NCBI RefSeq assembly: GCF_000372745.1
Contig: NZ_KB889665.1
Span: 1 to 64,000 of the forward strand
DNA: 64,000 nt
From: Embleya scabrispora DSM 41855
GTDB lineage: Bacteria; Actinomycetota; Actinomycetes; Streptomycetales; Streptomycetaceae
Direction: 5' to 3'
In this document: in pieces, positions 55,837-64,000 of the stretch
Layout: each line of letters begins with the position of its first letter
Numbering within the stretch: position 1 is the stretch's first letter
Made by a program: the position numbers and the translations under genes
The notes under the pieces: generated by a model
Databases searched by the model: none
Told to the model about the DNA's origin: nothing
What the model saw: only the letters and a program-made list of their open reading frames with translations

Positions 55837-56337
55837 ATGGCGGTGGAGCTGGCGAAGCGACGGGTGCCGGCGGAGTACGTGACGCGGTCCATCGTGCTGG
55901 GGCGCGGCTGGACGCAGGGCGCCATCGTGCGCTTTCTGGCCGAGCCGGACGGGACGCTCGCCAACCTGCGCTATCGCGGATCACCGCCGACCCGGTTGTA
56001 CGCGATGACGCGGGTACAGGCGATCGAGGGCACGCGGGAATGGCAGGAGTGGTTCTTCGCGTCGCGGCGACGGCGGACGGCGGCGGTGGTGGTGGAACGG
56101 GGAGGCGCGCCGCCGGGAGGGGTGTCGGGTGGATCGCTCGGCGACGGTGGGACGGGTTCCGGTGGAACCCGCGTCGACGGGTCGGGCATCGACGGGCCGG
56201 TTGTCGACGATGTGCGTGGTGGCGGAACGGGTGGGGGCGGTGCGGCTGTTGCGGTCGGTGCACATGTCGGAGCCGAGCGAGATGCTGGGGTGGGTCGAGG
56301 TCGGGACTCGAAAGGCTCGAAAGGGGAGGTCGCATGA
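55837..56337 (+). CDS. Hypothetical protein with possible frameshift near 56120
   Basis: This encodes 166 residues as annotated, from an ATG with GGGAGG 6 bp upstream. The first 95 residues (KRRVPAEYVTRSIVLGRGWTQG ... RLYAMTRVQAIEGTREWQEWF) have normal GC-rich third positions. After about 56115 the frame turns Gly/Asp-rich with many A/T-ending codons, while another frame becomes strongly GC3-biased. The native C-terminus may therefore lie in a different frame. The annotated stop overlaps the next ATG. I do not recognise a family. Confidence 0.5.
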   Translation: MAVELAKRRVPAEYVTRSIVLGRGWTQGAIVRFLAEPDGTLANLRYRGSPPTRLYAMTRVQAIEGTREWQEWFFASRRRRTAAVVVERGGAPPGGVSGGSLGDGGTGSGGTRVDGSGIDGPVVDDVRGGGTGGGGAAVAVGAHVGAERDAGVGRGRDSKGSKGEVA

Positions 56338-56846
56338 GCCACACCGTGCACATCAATCCGCTGCGCTGGTTCACCGATGGCGAGGGTGGCCTGGAGTTCG
56401 TCGAGTCGTTCGGCACGCCGGTGCCGGCCGACCTGCTGGAGGAGGCGCGCGCCGCGTCCTATCCGGGAGTCGGCGACGTGCTGGCGGTGTTGCGTGGCGA
56501 AGGGCTGTCCGCGCGTTGCTGGTTCACCCTGTGGGTCGACGGCGCGGAGGTGCCGGATCCGTTGCCGGCGCGGCCGGGGTCGGCCGATGGCGACCACCTG
56601 GGCGGGTTCGCGGTCGCGGTCGCGGGGGAGCGCAAGCGGATCGGGGCCGACGAGCCGGCGTCCGGGCTGACCTTCCGGGCCCCGGGGGCGGGCGCGGCGG
56701 AGCGGGCGGTGGCGGCGCTGGCTGAGGCGTTCGGTCCGCAGGTGATGTGGGCCGGGGATGTCGGCGATGTCGTGGTGGTGCCGCCCGGGCTGACCGCGGC
56801 CCAGGTGCGGGAGCGGCGGATCGGGTGTGACATGGCCGATTCATGA
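56334..56846 (+). CDS. Hypothetical protein downstream of aspS
   Basis: This encodes 170 residues from an ATG with AAAGGGGAGG upstream. It is soluble, acidic, with LRWFTDGEGGLEFVESFGTPVP near the start, a central DGAEVPDPLPARPGS loop, and VVVVPPGLTAAQVRERRIGCDMADS at the end. No membrane segment or known motif is seen. It is coupled to the upstream unknown ORF and lies 106 bp before the VWA gene. Confidence 0.65.
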   Translation: MSHTVHINPLRWFTDGEGGLEFVESFGTPVPADLLEEARAASYPGVGDVLAVLRGEGLSARCWFTLWVDGAEVPDPLPARPGSADGDHLGGFAVAVAGERKRIGADEPASGLTFRAPGAGAAERAVAALAEAFGPQVMWAGDVGDVVVVPPGLTAAQVRERRIGCDMADS

Positions 56847-56952
56847 GGGATCTGCCCCTGTTCGTGGGGGTGTCCGATCTGGGAGCGTGGGCCGGTGAAG
56901 CCCCCGCGAGGGGGCGGCAACCCGACTCGCTCGACTGCTGGGAGCCCTCGCC

Positions 56953-57765
56953 ATGCCCTTCTCGCTGTTCGGTCGCAAGAAGTCGAAGCCGGACCCGTCG
57001 GCGGCTGCCGCGCCGCCCGCCACCGCACCCTCGGCCACCGTGCGCAGCGGCAGCGGCTCGGCGGTCTCCCTCGACAAGATCGAACGCTCCGCACCGGGGT
57101 TGGTCAGCCTCTACAAGGCGGCCGGGGTCAGCCTGGAGAAGAACCGGCTGGCGGGTGTGCGCGCCGCGGTCTACCTGGTGCTCGACCGCTCCGGCAGCAT
57201 GGCGCCGTTCTACAAGAACGGCAGCGTGCAGGCGCTCGCCGACCGGGTGTTGGCCGCAGCCGCGCACTTCGACGACGACGGCACGGTGCCGGTGATCTTC
57301 TTCGACACGAAGGCGTACCGGGCCGAGGAGATCTCGCTGGACAACTACGGTGGCCGGATCGCCGCGCTGCACAAGAAGCTCGGCCACATGGGCACCACGG
57401 ACTACGTGTCCGCGATGGAGGCGGTGATCGCGCACTATCGCTCGTGTGGCGCGACCGACCCGGCCTTCGTGATCTTCCAGACGGACGGGGCGCCGAACAA
57501 CGCCAAGGCCGCGGAGAAGGCCATCTGCAAGGCGGCCGAACTGCCGATCTTCTGGCAGTTCATCGGCTTCGGCCGGGACGAATTCCGCTTCCTGCACCGA
57601 CTGGACGACCTGCCCGCGCCCAAGTACCGCGTGGTCGACAACGCGGGCTTCTTCGAGGCCGGCGCGGATCCGAGGCGCATGCCCGACAGCGAACTGTTCG
57701 ACAACCTGATGAACGAATTCCCCGAATGGCTCCAGACCGCGAAGGCCGCGGGAGTGCTTCGCTGA
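56953..57765 (+). CDS. TerY-like von Willebrand factor A domain protein
   Basis: This encodes 270 residues. After a Pro/Ala-rich N-terminus and a VSLDKIERSAPGLVSLYKAAGVSLEK segment, the VWA domain shows a full MIDAS: D78-x-S80-x-S82 in LVLDRSGSM, the Thr of MGTTDYV and D178 in QTDGAPNN. The linker resembles the VWA proteins of tellurium-resistance (Ter) clusters, and this variant often appears alone in actinobacteria. It probably binds a partner in a metal-dependent way. No TerD-type gene lies nearby. Confidence 0.82.
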   Translation: MPFSLFGRKKSKPDPSAAAAPPATAPSATVRSGSGSAVSLDKIERSAPGLVSLYKAAGVSLEKNRLAGVRAAVYLVLDRSGSMAPFYKNGSVQALADRVLAAAAHFDDDGTVPVIFFDTKAYRAEEISLDNYGGRIAALHKKLGHMGTTDYVSAMEAVIAHYRSCGATDPAFVIFQTDGAPNNAKAAEKAICKAAELPIFWQFIGFGRDEFRFLHRLDDLPAPKYRVVDNAGFFEAGADPRRMPDSELFDNLMNEFPEWLQTAKAAGVLR

Positions 57766-58085
57766 CGCGGGGTCCTCGCCGGTGATTCGGGCCGGGCGGC
57801 GGTAGGTGACCTGGGCGGGTGAGGGACGGTGGCCCGGCGGGTGGTGGTAGTCGACGCCTGCGCCATGGTCGAGGTGTCGGCGCCACCTCGGCTCGTGGTA
57901 CCGGCGGCGGGCCGGGGCACGGGCAGCCGAGGGGGAGGCGTCGCGCGATGGGGCGCGCCGACCGTCTCTCGGCACGGCGGAGCCCCGCACGGCGACGACG
58001 GTCGTGTCGAGGGGGGTCGGCGGTGGGTGCTCCGGGGCGCGTCCCGGGCCGTTCGGGAGTCGGTGGTGAGGGTTAGGGTCGGAGG
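57766..58085. other. Intergenic region upstream of rarA
   Basis: This 320-bp GC-rich gap ends in the rarA promoter (TAGGGT at 58074-58079). I see no gene or strong hairpin. Confidence 0.5.
58074..58085 (+). promoter_or_regulatory. Candidate leaderless promoter of rarA (TAGGGT)
   Basis: TAGGGT (58074-58079) is followed after six bases by the GTG at 58086. This puts +1 at the start codon, the same arrangement as at 31218-31230. Confidence 0.5.
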
Positions 58086-59447
58086 GTGGATTCCGATCTC
58101 TTCACCGCTGCCGCCGAGGCCCGGCAGGCCAAGGACCCCTCGCTCGCGCCGCTCGCCGTGCGGATGCGGCCGCGCGACCTGGACGAGGTGGTCGGTCAAC
58201 GGCACCTGTTGGGTGAGGGGTCGCCGCTGCGCCGGTTGGTGTCGTCGGAGAGCCGGGTCACCGCGCCGTCCTCGGTGATCCTGTGGGGGCCGCCCGGCAC
58301 CGGCAAGACCACGCTCGCCTACGTGGTCAGCCACGTCACCAAGCAGCGTTTCGTCGAGTTGTCCGCGATCACCGCGGGCGTCAAGGAAGTGCGCGCGGTG
58401 ATCGAGGACGCGCGTCGGCAGGCCGGTGCGCAGGGCCGCGACACGGTGTTGTTCCTGGACGAGATCCACCGCTTCTCCAAGGCCCAGCAGGACTCGCTGC
58501 TTCCCGCGGTGGAGAACCGATGGGTGACGCTGATCGCGGCGACGACGGAGAATCCATACTTCTCGATCATCAGCCCCCTGCTCTCCCGCTCGTTGCTGCT
58601 GACCCTGGAGTCGCTGACCGACGACGACCTGCGCGAGGTGGTGCACCGCGCGCTCGTCGACGAACGCGGACTCAACGGCACGCTCACTCTGAACCCGGAC
58701 GCCGAGGAGCACCTGCTGCGCATCGCGGGCGGTGACGCCCGACGGATCCTGACCGCGTTGGAGGCGGGGGCGGGATCGGCGGCCGACAAGGGCGAGGCCA
58801 CGATCACGCTGACCACGCTGGAGAGCGCGGTGGACCGGGCGGCGGTGCGGTACGACCGGGACGGGGACCAGCACTACGACGTGGCGAGCGCGTTGATCAA
58901 GTCGATTCGGGGCTCCGATGTGGACGCGGCGCTGCACTACCTGGCCCGAATGATCGATGCGGGGGAGGACCCGCGCTTCATCGCCCGGCGGCTGATGATC
59001 TCGGCGAGCGAGGACATCGGGATGGCCGATCCGACCGCGCTGCAGGTCGCGGTCGCCGCCGCGCAGGCGGTCGCGCTGATCGGCTTCCCCGAAGCCCGGA
59101 TCACGCTGTCCCAGGCGACCATCCACCTGGCCCTGGCGCCGAAGTCGAACGCGGCCTATCTGGCGATCGACGCCGCACTCGGCGACGTCCGCAAGGGCCT
59201 GGCCGGTCCGGTGCCGCCGCACCTGCGCGACGGCCACTACAAGGGCGCCGCCAAACTCGGCCACGCGCAGGGCTACGTCTATCCCCACGACGTCCCCGGC
59301 GGCGTGGCGGCCCAGCAATACGCCCCCGACGCCATCCACGGCCGCACCTACTACGAACCCACCCGCCACGGCGCCGAAGCTCGCTACGCAGACATCGCAA
59401 CGTGGACCAGGTCCCGCCTCACCAACCCCACCCCCACCGCCGAATAA
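58086..59447 (+). CDS. rarA: Replication-associated recombination protein RarA (MgsA)
   Basis: This encodes 453 residues of an AAA+ ATPase related to clamp-loader subunits that acts at stalled forks. Walker A GPPGTGKT is at 68-75, Walker B is [10 protein letters not shown], and sensor 1 is [12 protein letters not shown]. The C-terminal tetramerisation region has [32 protein letters not shown], characteristic of RarA. The GTG start lacks a normal leader and is probably read from a leaderless mRNA. Confidence 0.93.
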   Translation: MDSDLFTAAAEARQAKDPSLAPLAVRMRPRDLDEVVGQRHLLGEGSPLRRLVSSESRVTAPSSVILWGPPGTGKTTLAYVVSHVTKQRFVELSAITAGVKEVRAVIEDARRQAGAQGRDTVLFLDEIHRFSKAQQDSLLPAVENRWVTLIAATTENPYFSIISPLLSRSLLLTLESLTDDDLREVVHRALVDERGLNGTLTLNPDAEEHLLRIAGGDARRILTALEAGAGSAADKGEATITLTTLESAVDRAAVRYDRDGDQHYDVASALIKSIRGSDVDAALHYLARMIDAGEDPRFIARRLMISASEDIGMADPTALQVAVAAAQAVALIGFPEARITLSQATIHLALAPKSNAAYLAIDAALGDVRKGLAGPVPPHLRDGHYKGAAKLGHAQGYVYPHDVPGGVAAQQYAPDAIHGRTYYEPTRHGAEARYADIATWTRSRLTNPTPTAE

Positions 59448-60045
59448 CCCACCACCGGCCCCGCATCGGCGCACTGCCGACCGGGCCGAGCCGAGCGGGC
59501 ATGGCCGCGTCGTACCGCCCCGGGCCGGCGTACGGGCAACCAAGTACGCCGGGATGGCCGCCATCGTGTGCGCGCGGGGAGGCCGCCCACATGTGGCCCC
59601 GAGGAGGCCACCAGCCGGCGCCGCGACACCCCCCGCACCTGCGGGCGTCGGGTCGAGGTCTGTGCGCGAGTTCGCCCGTGCCGCACCGTGCCTGTCGGTC
59701 CCGCGTCCACTCGTCCGCGCCACGCCTGCCACCCGCGCCCGCCGGCGTCGCGCGCATCCGGGTCGCTTCCGCGCCGGCCCGCATTGCGCCCAGTCGGGCC
59801 GCCACCCGCCCACGTCGCACCGCCGCGGGATTCGTTCGTACCGCCGAGTGGGGAGATCCCGCCACGCGTTGCCTCGTGCCGTCGGCCGTGTGGGGGACCT
59901 CGGGTCCGTCGGGAGGGTATCCGGTGAGTGGGGAAAGGCCGTGGGATGTATGTGGGCGCCGTCCCGGTGGGCGACGACGCGGGGAGCGGGTGCGGCCGAG
60001 GATGGCGGCATCCCATTGCTCGGTTCGGTCTCCCGGGGGCTGCCC
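59448..60045. other. Non-coding region between rarA and the FtsX-type permease gene
   Basis: This 598-bp gap has GC-rich sequence without a recognisable gene. A small hairpin (GGCGTAC at 59527-59533 with GTACGCC at 59544-59550) may be the rarA terminator. There is no sign of an ABC ATPase gene or remnant for the downstream permease. Confidence 0.45.
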
Positions 60046-62598
60046 ATGTTTCGTTTCGCTCTGCGCAATGTCGTCGCGCACAAGGCCAGATTGGCGATGA
60101 CCGCCGTCGCCGTGCTGCTCGGGGTCGCGTTCGTCGCCGGCACGCTGGTCTTGTCGGACACGTTGGGCCGGGCGTTCAAGAACACCGCCTCCAAGAGCTT
60201 CGCCGACGTTTCCGTCGCGGTGATCGACGAGAACGTGGACCGCACCGGATCCCGAGAGCACGGCCGCCCGGACCCGGCGCTGACCGAGGACACCCTCGCC
60301 CGCCTGCGCGCGCTGCCGGGCGTCGCGCGGGCGCGGGGCGTGCTGGAGGGCTTCACCGGTGTGGTGGATCGCGACGGCGACCTGCTCGGGTCCGGGTGGA
60401 CCACCTTCGGGACCAACTTCGTGCCGACCGGCGACGGAGCCGACCCGCGCTTTCCGATGCGGGCCGGGCGTGGGCCGGCGAACGGCCGCGAGATCGCGGT
60501 GGACGCGCGGACCGCGGATGGCGCCGGCTTCCGGGTCGGCGACACCGTGCGCGTCGCGCTGAGTGGCCCGATGGTGGAGACCCGGCTGACCGGCGTGTTC
60601 GGGACCGACGACCCGAGGGTGTCGGCGGGCGGTTCGCTGGTCCTGTTCGACACCGCGACCGCGCAGCGACTGTTGTCGCTGCCCGGCCGGTACGGCGAGA
60701 TCGACCTGACCGCGGCCCCGGGTACGAGCGAGACGGCGCTGCGCGACGCGGCCGCGCGGGTGTTGCCCCGCGCCGACAACCTGCGGGTGGAATCCGGGCG
60801 GGCGCTCGCCCGAGAGCAGGTGGACCAGATCGAGGCCGGCACTCGGCAGATGACCATCGCGCTGCTCGCGTTCGCCGGCATCGCGCTGTTCGTCGCCACG
60901 TTCATCATCGCCAACACCTTCACCATGCTGGTCGCCCAACGCACCCGCGAACTGGCCCTGTTGCGCGCGGTCGGCGCCCGACGCGGACAGGTCACCCGGA
61001 TCGTGCTCTGCGAGGCGGCGGCGGTCGCCATGGCCGCGTCGCTGCTCGGCCTCGGCGCCGGGATCGCGCTCGCGGGCGCCCTGCGGTCGCTGCTGGAACG
61101 GTCCGGCGCACACCTGCCCGCCGGCCCGCTGATCGTCGAGAGTCGCTCGATCCTGGTGGCGCTGCTCGTGGGTTGCGGGGTCACCCTGCTCGCGGCCTGG
61201 ATGCCGGCCCGGCGGGCATCCCGGATCCCGCCGGTCGCCGCACTGAACACCGTCGAACAACCCGCCGGCCGCAGCGGCCTGCGTGGTCGCAGCGTCATGG
61301 GCGCGCTGGTGACGGCCGCCGGTGTGGCGCTCACCGTGTACGGCCGTTCCACCGCCGCCGACAGCGGCCGAGTGCCGGTGGCCGCCGGGGTGTTCCTGGT
61401 CCTGGTCGGCATCCTGCTGCTCACCCCGCTGCTGTCCCGGCCGGTGGTCGGGGTGAGCGCGCCGTTCCTGGACCGGCCGTTCGGCGTGGCCGGTCGACTG
61501 GCCCGCCGCAACGCCGTTCGCAATCCCCGCCGTACCGCCGCCACCGCGTCGGCGCTGACCATCGGGCTGTCCCTGATCGCCGGTCTGACCATGCTCGGCG
61601 CGTCGATCCGGCAGGCCGTCGAGGAGCGGGCGATCGCCGAGGTCGCCGCCGACTACCGGATCCGGACGGTCAACGGCGCGCCCGTCGACTCGAGCGTGCT
61701 CGACACCGTCGCCCGGGTGCCGGGTGTCACCGCGATGTCGCCGCTGCTCCGGGACACGGTGACGTTGGACGGCCGCAACGCCGCGGTGATCGGGGTGGAC
61801 CCGAAGGGGATCGAACAACTGCTCAACCTCGGCGGCACGGCGGACGCCGCGGCGGCGCTGCGCCGAGGCGAGATCCTGGTCACGGCGGACACCGCGAAGC
61901 AGCGCGGTTGGCGGATCGGATCCGTGGTCCCGATCGACTACCCCGACGGCACCCGAGGTCGCGTCACCATCGGCGGATTCCACGGCGACCTCGAACAGTT
62001 GACCAAGGTCACCGTGCCGGCCGCGCTCGTGCGGGCGCATTCCGCCCACCGCGACATCCGGTCGATCATGGTGCGGACCGCCACCGGCGACGACGCGCGG
62101 ACCACCCGCGCGATCGAGCGGGCGATCGGCGACAACCCGTTGATCACGGTCGAGGACCGTGCCGACATCCGGCAGTCCATCAGCCGCAGCGTCGACCTGT
62201 TGCTCAACATCATGTACGGGCTGCTCGCGATGGCCGTGCTGATCGCCGTACTCGGCGTGATCAACACATTGGCCATGTCGGTCTTCGAACGCCGGCGCGA
62301 GATCGGGATGTTGCGCGCGATCGGCCTGGACCGCTCGCGGGTCCGCACCATGGTCCGACTCGAATCGATGGTGATCTCGGTCTTCGGCGCGGTACTCGGG
62401 GTGGCCGTGGGCACGTTTTTGGCCTGGGGCATCCTGGGCCCGCTGCGGGGCAAGGTGCCGAATCTGGTTCTGGTCGTCCCGTGGGCCGGGGTCGGCGGAT
62501 TCCTCGCCCTCGGGGTGGGCGTCGGCATCGTCGCGGCGGTCTGGCCGGCGCGTACCGCGGCCCGTGCCGACGTGCTCACCGCGATCGGTACCGAGTGA
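60046..62598 (+). CDS. FtsX-type (MacB-like) ABC transporter permease
   Basis: This encodes 850 residues and two FtsX modules. An N-terminal helix (LAMTAVAVLLGVAFVAGTLVLSD) precedes an extracellular domain. Three helices follow with QRTRELALLRAVGARRGQVTRIVL, then a central pair, a second extracellular domain (about 550-710), and a last three-helix module with FERRREIGMLRAIGLDRSRVRTMV. This is the usual actinobacterial duplicated permease. It needs an ATPase partner, not encoded in the window. GGGGG precedes the ATG. The substrate is unknown. Confidence 0.88.
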   Translation: MFRFALRNVVAHKARLAMTAVAVLLGVAFVAGTLVLSDTLGRAFKNTASKSFADVSVAVIDENVDRTGSREHGRPDPALTEDTLARLRALPGVARARGVLEGFTGVVDRDGDLLGSGWTTFGTNFVPTGDGADPRFPMRAGRGPANGREIAVDARTADGAGFRVGDTVRVALSGPMVETRLTGVFGTDDPRVSAGGSLVLFDTATAQRLLSLPGRYGEIDLTAAPGTSETALRDAAARVLPRADNLRVESGRALAREQVDQIEAGTRQMTIALLAFAGIALFVATFIIANTFTMLVAQRTRELALLRAVGARRGQVTRIVLCEAAAVAMAASLLGLGAGIALAGALRSLLERSGAHLPAGPLIVESRSILVALLVGCGVTLLAAWMPARRASRIPPVAALNTVEQPAGRSGLRGRSVMGALVTAAGVALTVYGRSTAADSGRVPVAAGVFLVLVGILLLTPLLSRPVVGVSAPFLDRPFGVAGRLARRNAVRNPRRTAATASALTIGLSLIAGLTMLGASIRQAVEERAIAEVAADYRIRTVNGAPVDSSVLDTVARVPGVTAMSPLLRDTVTLDGRNAAVIGVDPKGIEQLLNLGGTADAAAALRRGEILVTADTAKQRGWRIGSVVPIDYPDGTRGRVTIGGFHGDLEQLTKVTVPAALVRAHSAHRDIRSIMVRTATGDDARTTRAIERAIGDNPLITVEDRADIRQSISRSVDLLLNIMYGLLAMAVLIAVLGVINTLAMSVFERRREIGMLRAIGLDRSRVRTMVRLESMVISVFGAVLGVAVGTFLAWGILGPLRGKVPNLVLVVPWAGVGGFLALGVGVGIVAAVWPARTAARADVLTAIGTE

Positions 62599-62637
62599 GC
62601 GGGATCGGCGCATCGGGCCGCGTGCCCGGCGTCGGGG

Positions 62638-63354
62638 TCAACTCACCATCGCGCGCAGCCCGTCCGGGTCCGGCGCGGTCATCGCCCGGGCTATCCCGGG
62701 GTCCGGTGTCCCGGTGACGGAGCCCACCACGGTGCGGCGGATCAGCTCGGTCCAGGTCGGGGCCCGACGCATCATCGCGTGGCCGTCCGGGAGTTCGAAG
62801 CGGCAGACCCGCTCGGAGACCTCCCGGGCGGCCAGCGCGTAGCGGTGCGAGGACTTCGGGCTGGTGGTGTGGTCGGCCGTGCCGTGCACGATCACCACGT
62901 CCCGGCCGGCCAGGTGTGCGTACGGCTCGTCGTCCTCGATCCACGGCGCGAGTGCGCAGACCGTGCGCACACTCTCGTGCTCGGCCACGCGCAACGCGGT
63001 ACGGCCGCCCATCGAGTGGCCGACCAGGGTGACCTCGGCGCGCGGATAACGGGCGCGGATGCCGTCGAGCGCCCACCACGCGTCCTGGACCGGATCGCGA
63101 TCGGGCTCGTTCCAACCGCGCACCCGGTAGCGCAGCAGCCAGGTCGCGGCGCCCTCGGCGCGGGTCGCCCGATGGATGCCCCGGGCGATCGGGACCATCC
63201 GGCGATAGGCCAGATTGCGGGTCGACGCGGGTTGCCGACTGCGGGCGCGACCGCCGGGCAGGACCAGGACGACCGCGCGAACGTCCGTCCCGTTCGGCGG
63301 CGACCACGTACGCAGCGCGGCGAGCGGCCCGGTGGATGCTTGCGCGTCCGGCAT
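62638..63354 (-). CDS. Alpha/beta-hydrolase
   Basis: This encodes 238 residues. The catalytic triad is visible: S114 in LVGHSMGG, D161 in VHGTADHTTS and H192 in LPDGHAMM. The N-terminal VVLVLPGGR gives the oxyanion region. No signal peptide is seen, so it is probably cytoplasmic. The ATG at 63354 is chosen because GGAGG lies 6 bp upstream; an in-frame ATG 16 codons earlier has a poorer site. The substrate is unknown. It is not obviously linked to its neighbours. Confidence 0.82.
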   Translation of the reverse strand: MPDAQASTGPLAALRTWSPPNGTDVRAVVLVLPGGRARSRQPASTRNLAYRRMVPIARGIHRATRAEGAATWLLRYRVRGWNEPDRDPVQDAWWALDGIRARYPRAEVTLVGHSMGGRTALRVAEHESVRTVCALAPWIEDDEPYAHLAGRDVVIVHGTADHTTSPKSSHRYALAAREVSERVCRFELPDGHAMMRRAPTWTELIRRTVVGSVTGTPDPGIARAMTAPDPDGLRAMVS

Positions 63355-63824
63355 ACGGAGCCTCCATGCTTCTTGCCCGTCCGGCGACCCGGACCCCGTC
63401 ATCGACCCGAGGCGGCAAATCCAACCACCGACCCAAACCCCGAACGCCCCCGCCCCTCACGTCGTTCCCACCACCCACGCCGACCCGGCCCGGACGATGG
63501 AGCGGGGCACGGCGCACGGATCACCCCCGCCCCCGATCCTCGATCCGCCGCAGACGGCACCGAGGCGGCACGACCCGCCGGGTGCCGATCGGTGGAGGGC
63601 GGGCCCGGGGCGCGGTGCGGGGGTCGAGCGCCCTCGGAAGGCGCGACATGCTCCGCCCCGACGGGCTCCGTCCCGCGCGAACGCCCTCGGGAGACCCACC
63701 GACCTTCGCCCTCACCGAGCGCACCCGAGAAGCGCCGCGTGCCCCGCCCTCATCAAGCGAAGCGCATCCGGAAAGCACCGCGCACCCGGGAAGCGCCCTG
63801 CCACCCCCACCGGCCCCGCCTCGC
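63355..63824. other. Intergenic region before the truncated last gene
   Basis: This 470-bp GC-rich gap has no credible gene, hairpin or promoter that I can support. Confidence 0.45.
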
Positions 63825-64000
63825 TCAGAACCCCCGCGTGCGCTTGGAGGCCGGGCGCATTTCGCGGCCCGTGCGTGGCGGTGGGGAGGGGAGGACGAAG
63901 CGGGCGGCCTCGGAGCCGACGTTGACGCCCGCCGCGAGGGCCAGGGCCAGGGACGCCGCGTTGACCAGGCTGCGCCAGCCGCTGTCGGTGTGGCCGAGGG
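63825..64000 (-). CDS. 3' end of an unidentified gene (cut by the window edge)
   Basis: The minus strand reads open from the window end to a TGA at 63825-63827. The last 57 residues include LGHTDSGWRSLVNAASLALALAAGVNVGSEAARF and a Pro/Arg-rich end finishing KRTRGF. The Ala/Leu-rich stretch could be a membrane helix. Third positions are GC-biased, supporting coding. The start lies outside the window, and I do not recognise the family. Confidence 0.55.
   Translation of the reverse strand, partial: LGHTDSGWRSLVNAASLALALAAGVNVGSEAARFVLPSPPPRTGREMRPASKRTRGF

Noticed and set aside
57435-61592. A 1385-codon minus-strand open frame over VWA, rarA and permease genes
   Set aside because: Same cause: shadow of real plus-strand genes, no recognisable motif.

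Overview
The window is chromosomal DNA of a high-GC actinobacterium of the Streptomycetales type. Codon third positions are almost always G or C, GTG and TTG starts are common, and the sporulation regulator SsgB is present. The backbone order (ssgB, thrS-HIT, EF-G2-like GTPase, PIP synthase-acyltransferase-PimA, pdxS-pdxT, yebC, ruvCAB, yajC-secD-secF-apt-relA, kinase, DUF349, cyclophilin, MBL hydrolase, hisS, rarA) follows a block I know from Streptomyces chromosomes. The close hisS-aspS junction and a cellobiose operon next to this block suggest a relative rather than a typical Streptomyces. I cannot name the genus.

Layout. 1-500: a minus-strand tRNA cluster (Gly-GCC, Cys-GCA, Val-GAC) with its promoter. 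583-8081: a DUF4328 membrane protein, folate genes pabB-pabC, an acetyltransferase, small membrane proteins and ssgB. 8082-9867: a mostly non-coding stretch with degenerate minisatellites, tRNA-Val(CAC), a strong terminator and the ceb promoter/operator. 9868-16153: a complete cellobiose operon (binding lipoprotein, two permeases, GH1 beta-glucosidase, LacI-type repressor CebR) with a 16-bp palindromic operator in front of it. 16606-19316: a DedA-like protein and three extracytoplasmic proteins (DUF305, DUF3105, small secreted). 19589-31769: thrS, a HIT protein, DCC thiol oxidoreductase, GT87 mannosyltransferase, a membrane-anchored GH15-like protein, an EF-G2 paralogue, and a phosphatidylinositol/mannoside operon.

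31899-45773: pyridoxal phosphate synthase (pdxS, pdxT separated by a strong hairpin), yebC, a PIG-V-like mannosyltransferase, ruvCAB behind a LexA-type box, the Sec accessory complex yajC-secD-secF, apt and the ppGpp enzyme relA. 45896-51518 (minus strand): a 926-residue HTH-kinase-TM-sensor fusion, a DUF349 protein and a membrane-anchored cyclophilin. 51834-57765: MBL hydrolase, hisS, aspS, two unknown ORFs and a TerY-like VWA protein. 58086-64000: rarA, an FtsX-type permease without a neighbouring ATPase, an alpha/beta hydrolase and the 3' end of an unidentified gene.

The items most worth a second look are the helix-turn-helix/kinase fusion with its SDETT repeats, the EF-G2 paralogue lacking the DTPGH histidine, the apparent coding-frame switch near 56120, in-frame ATG codons lying inside -10 boxes, repeated leaderless promoters, and the minisatellite-rich gap at 8.1-8.7 kb. 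No CRISPR array, insertion sequence or prophage gene was seen.
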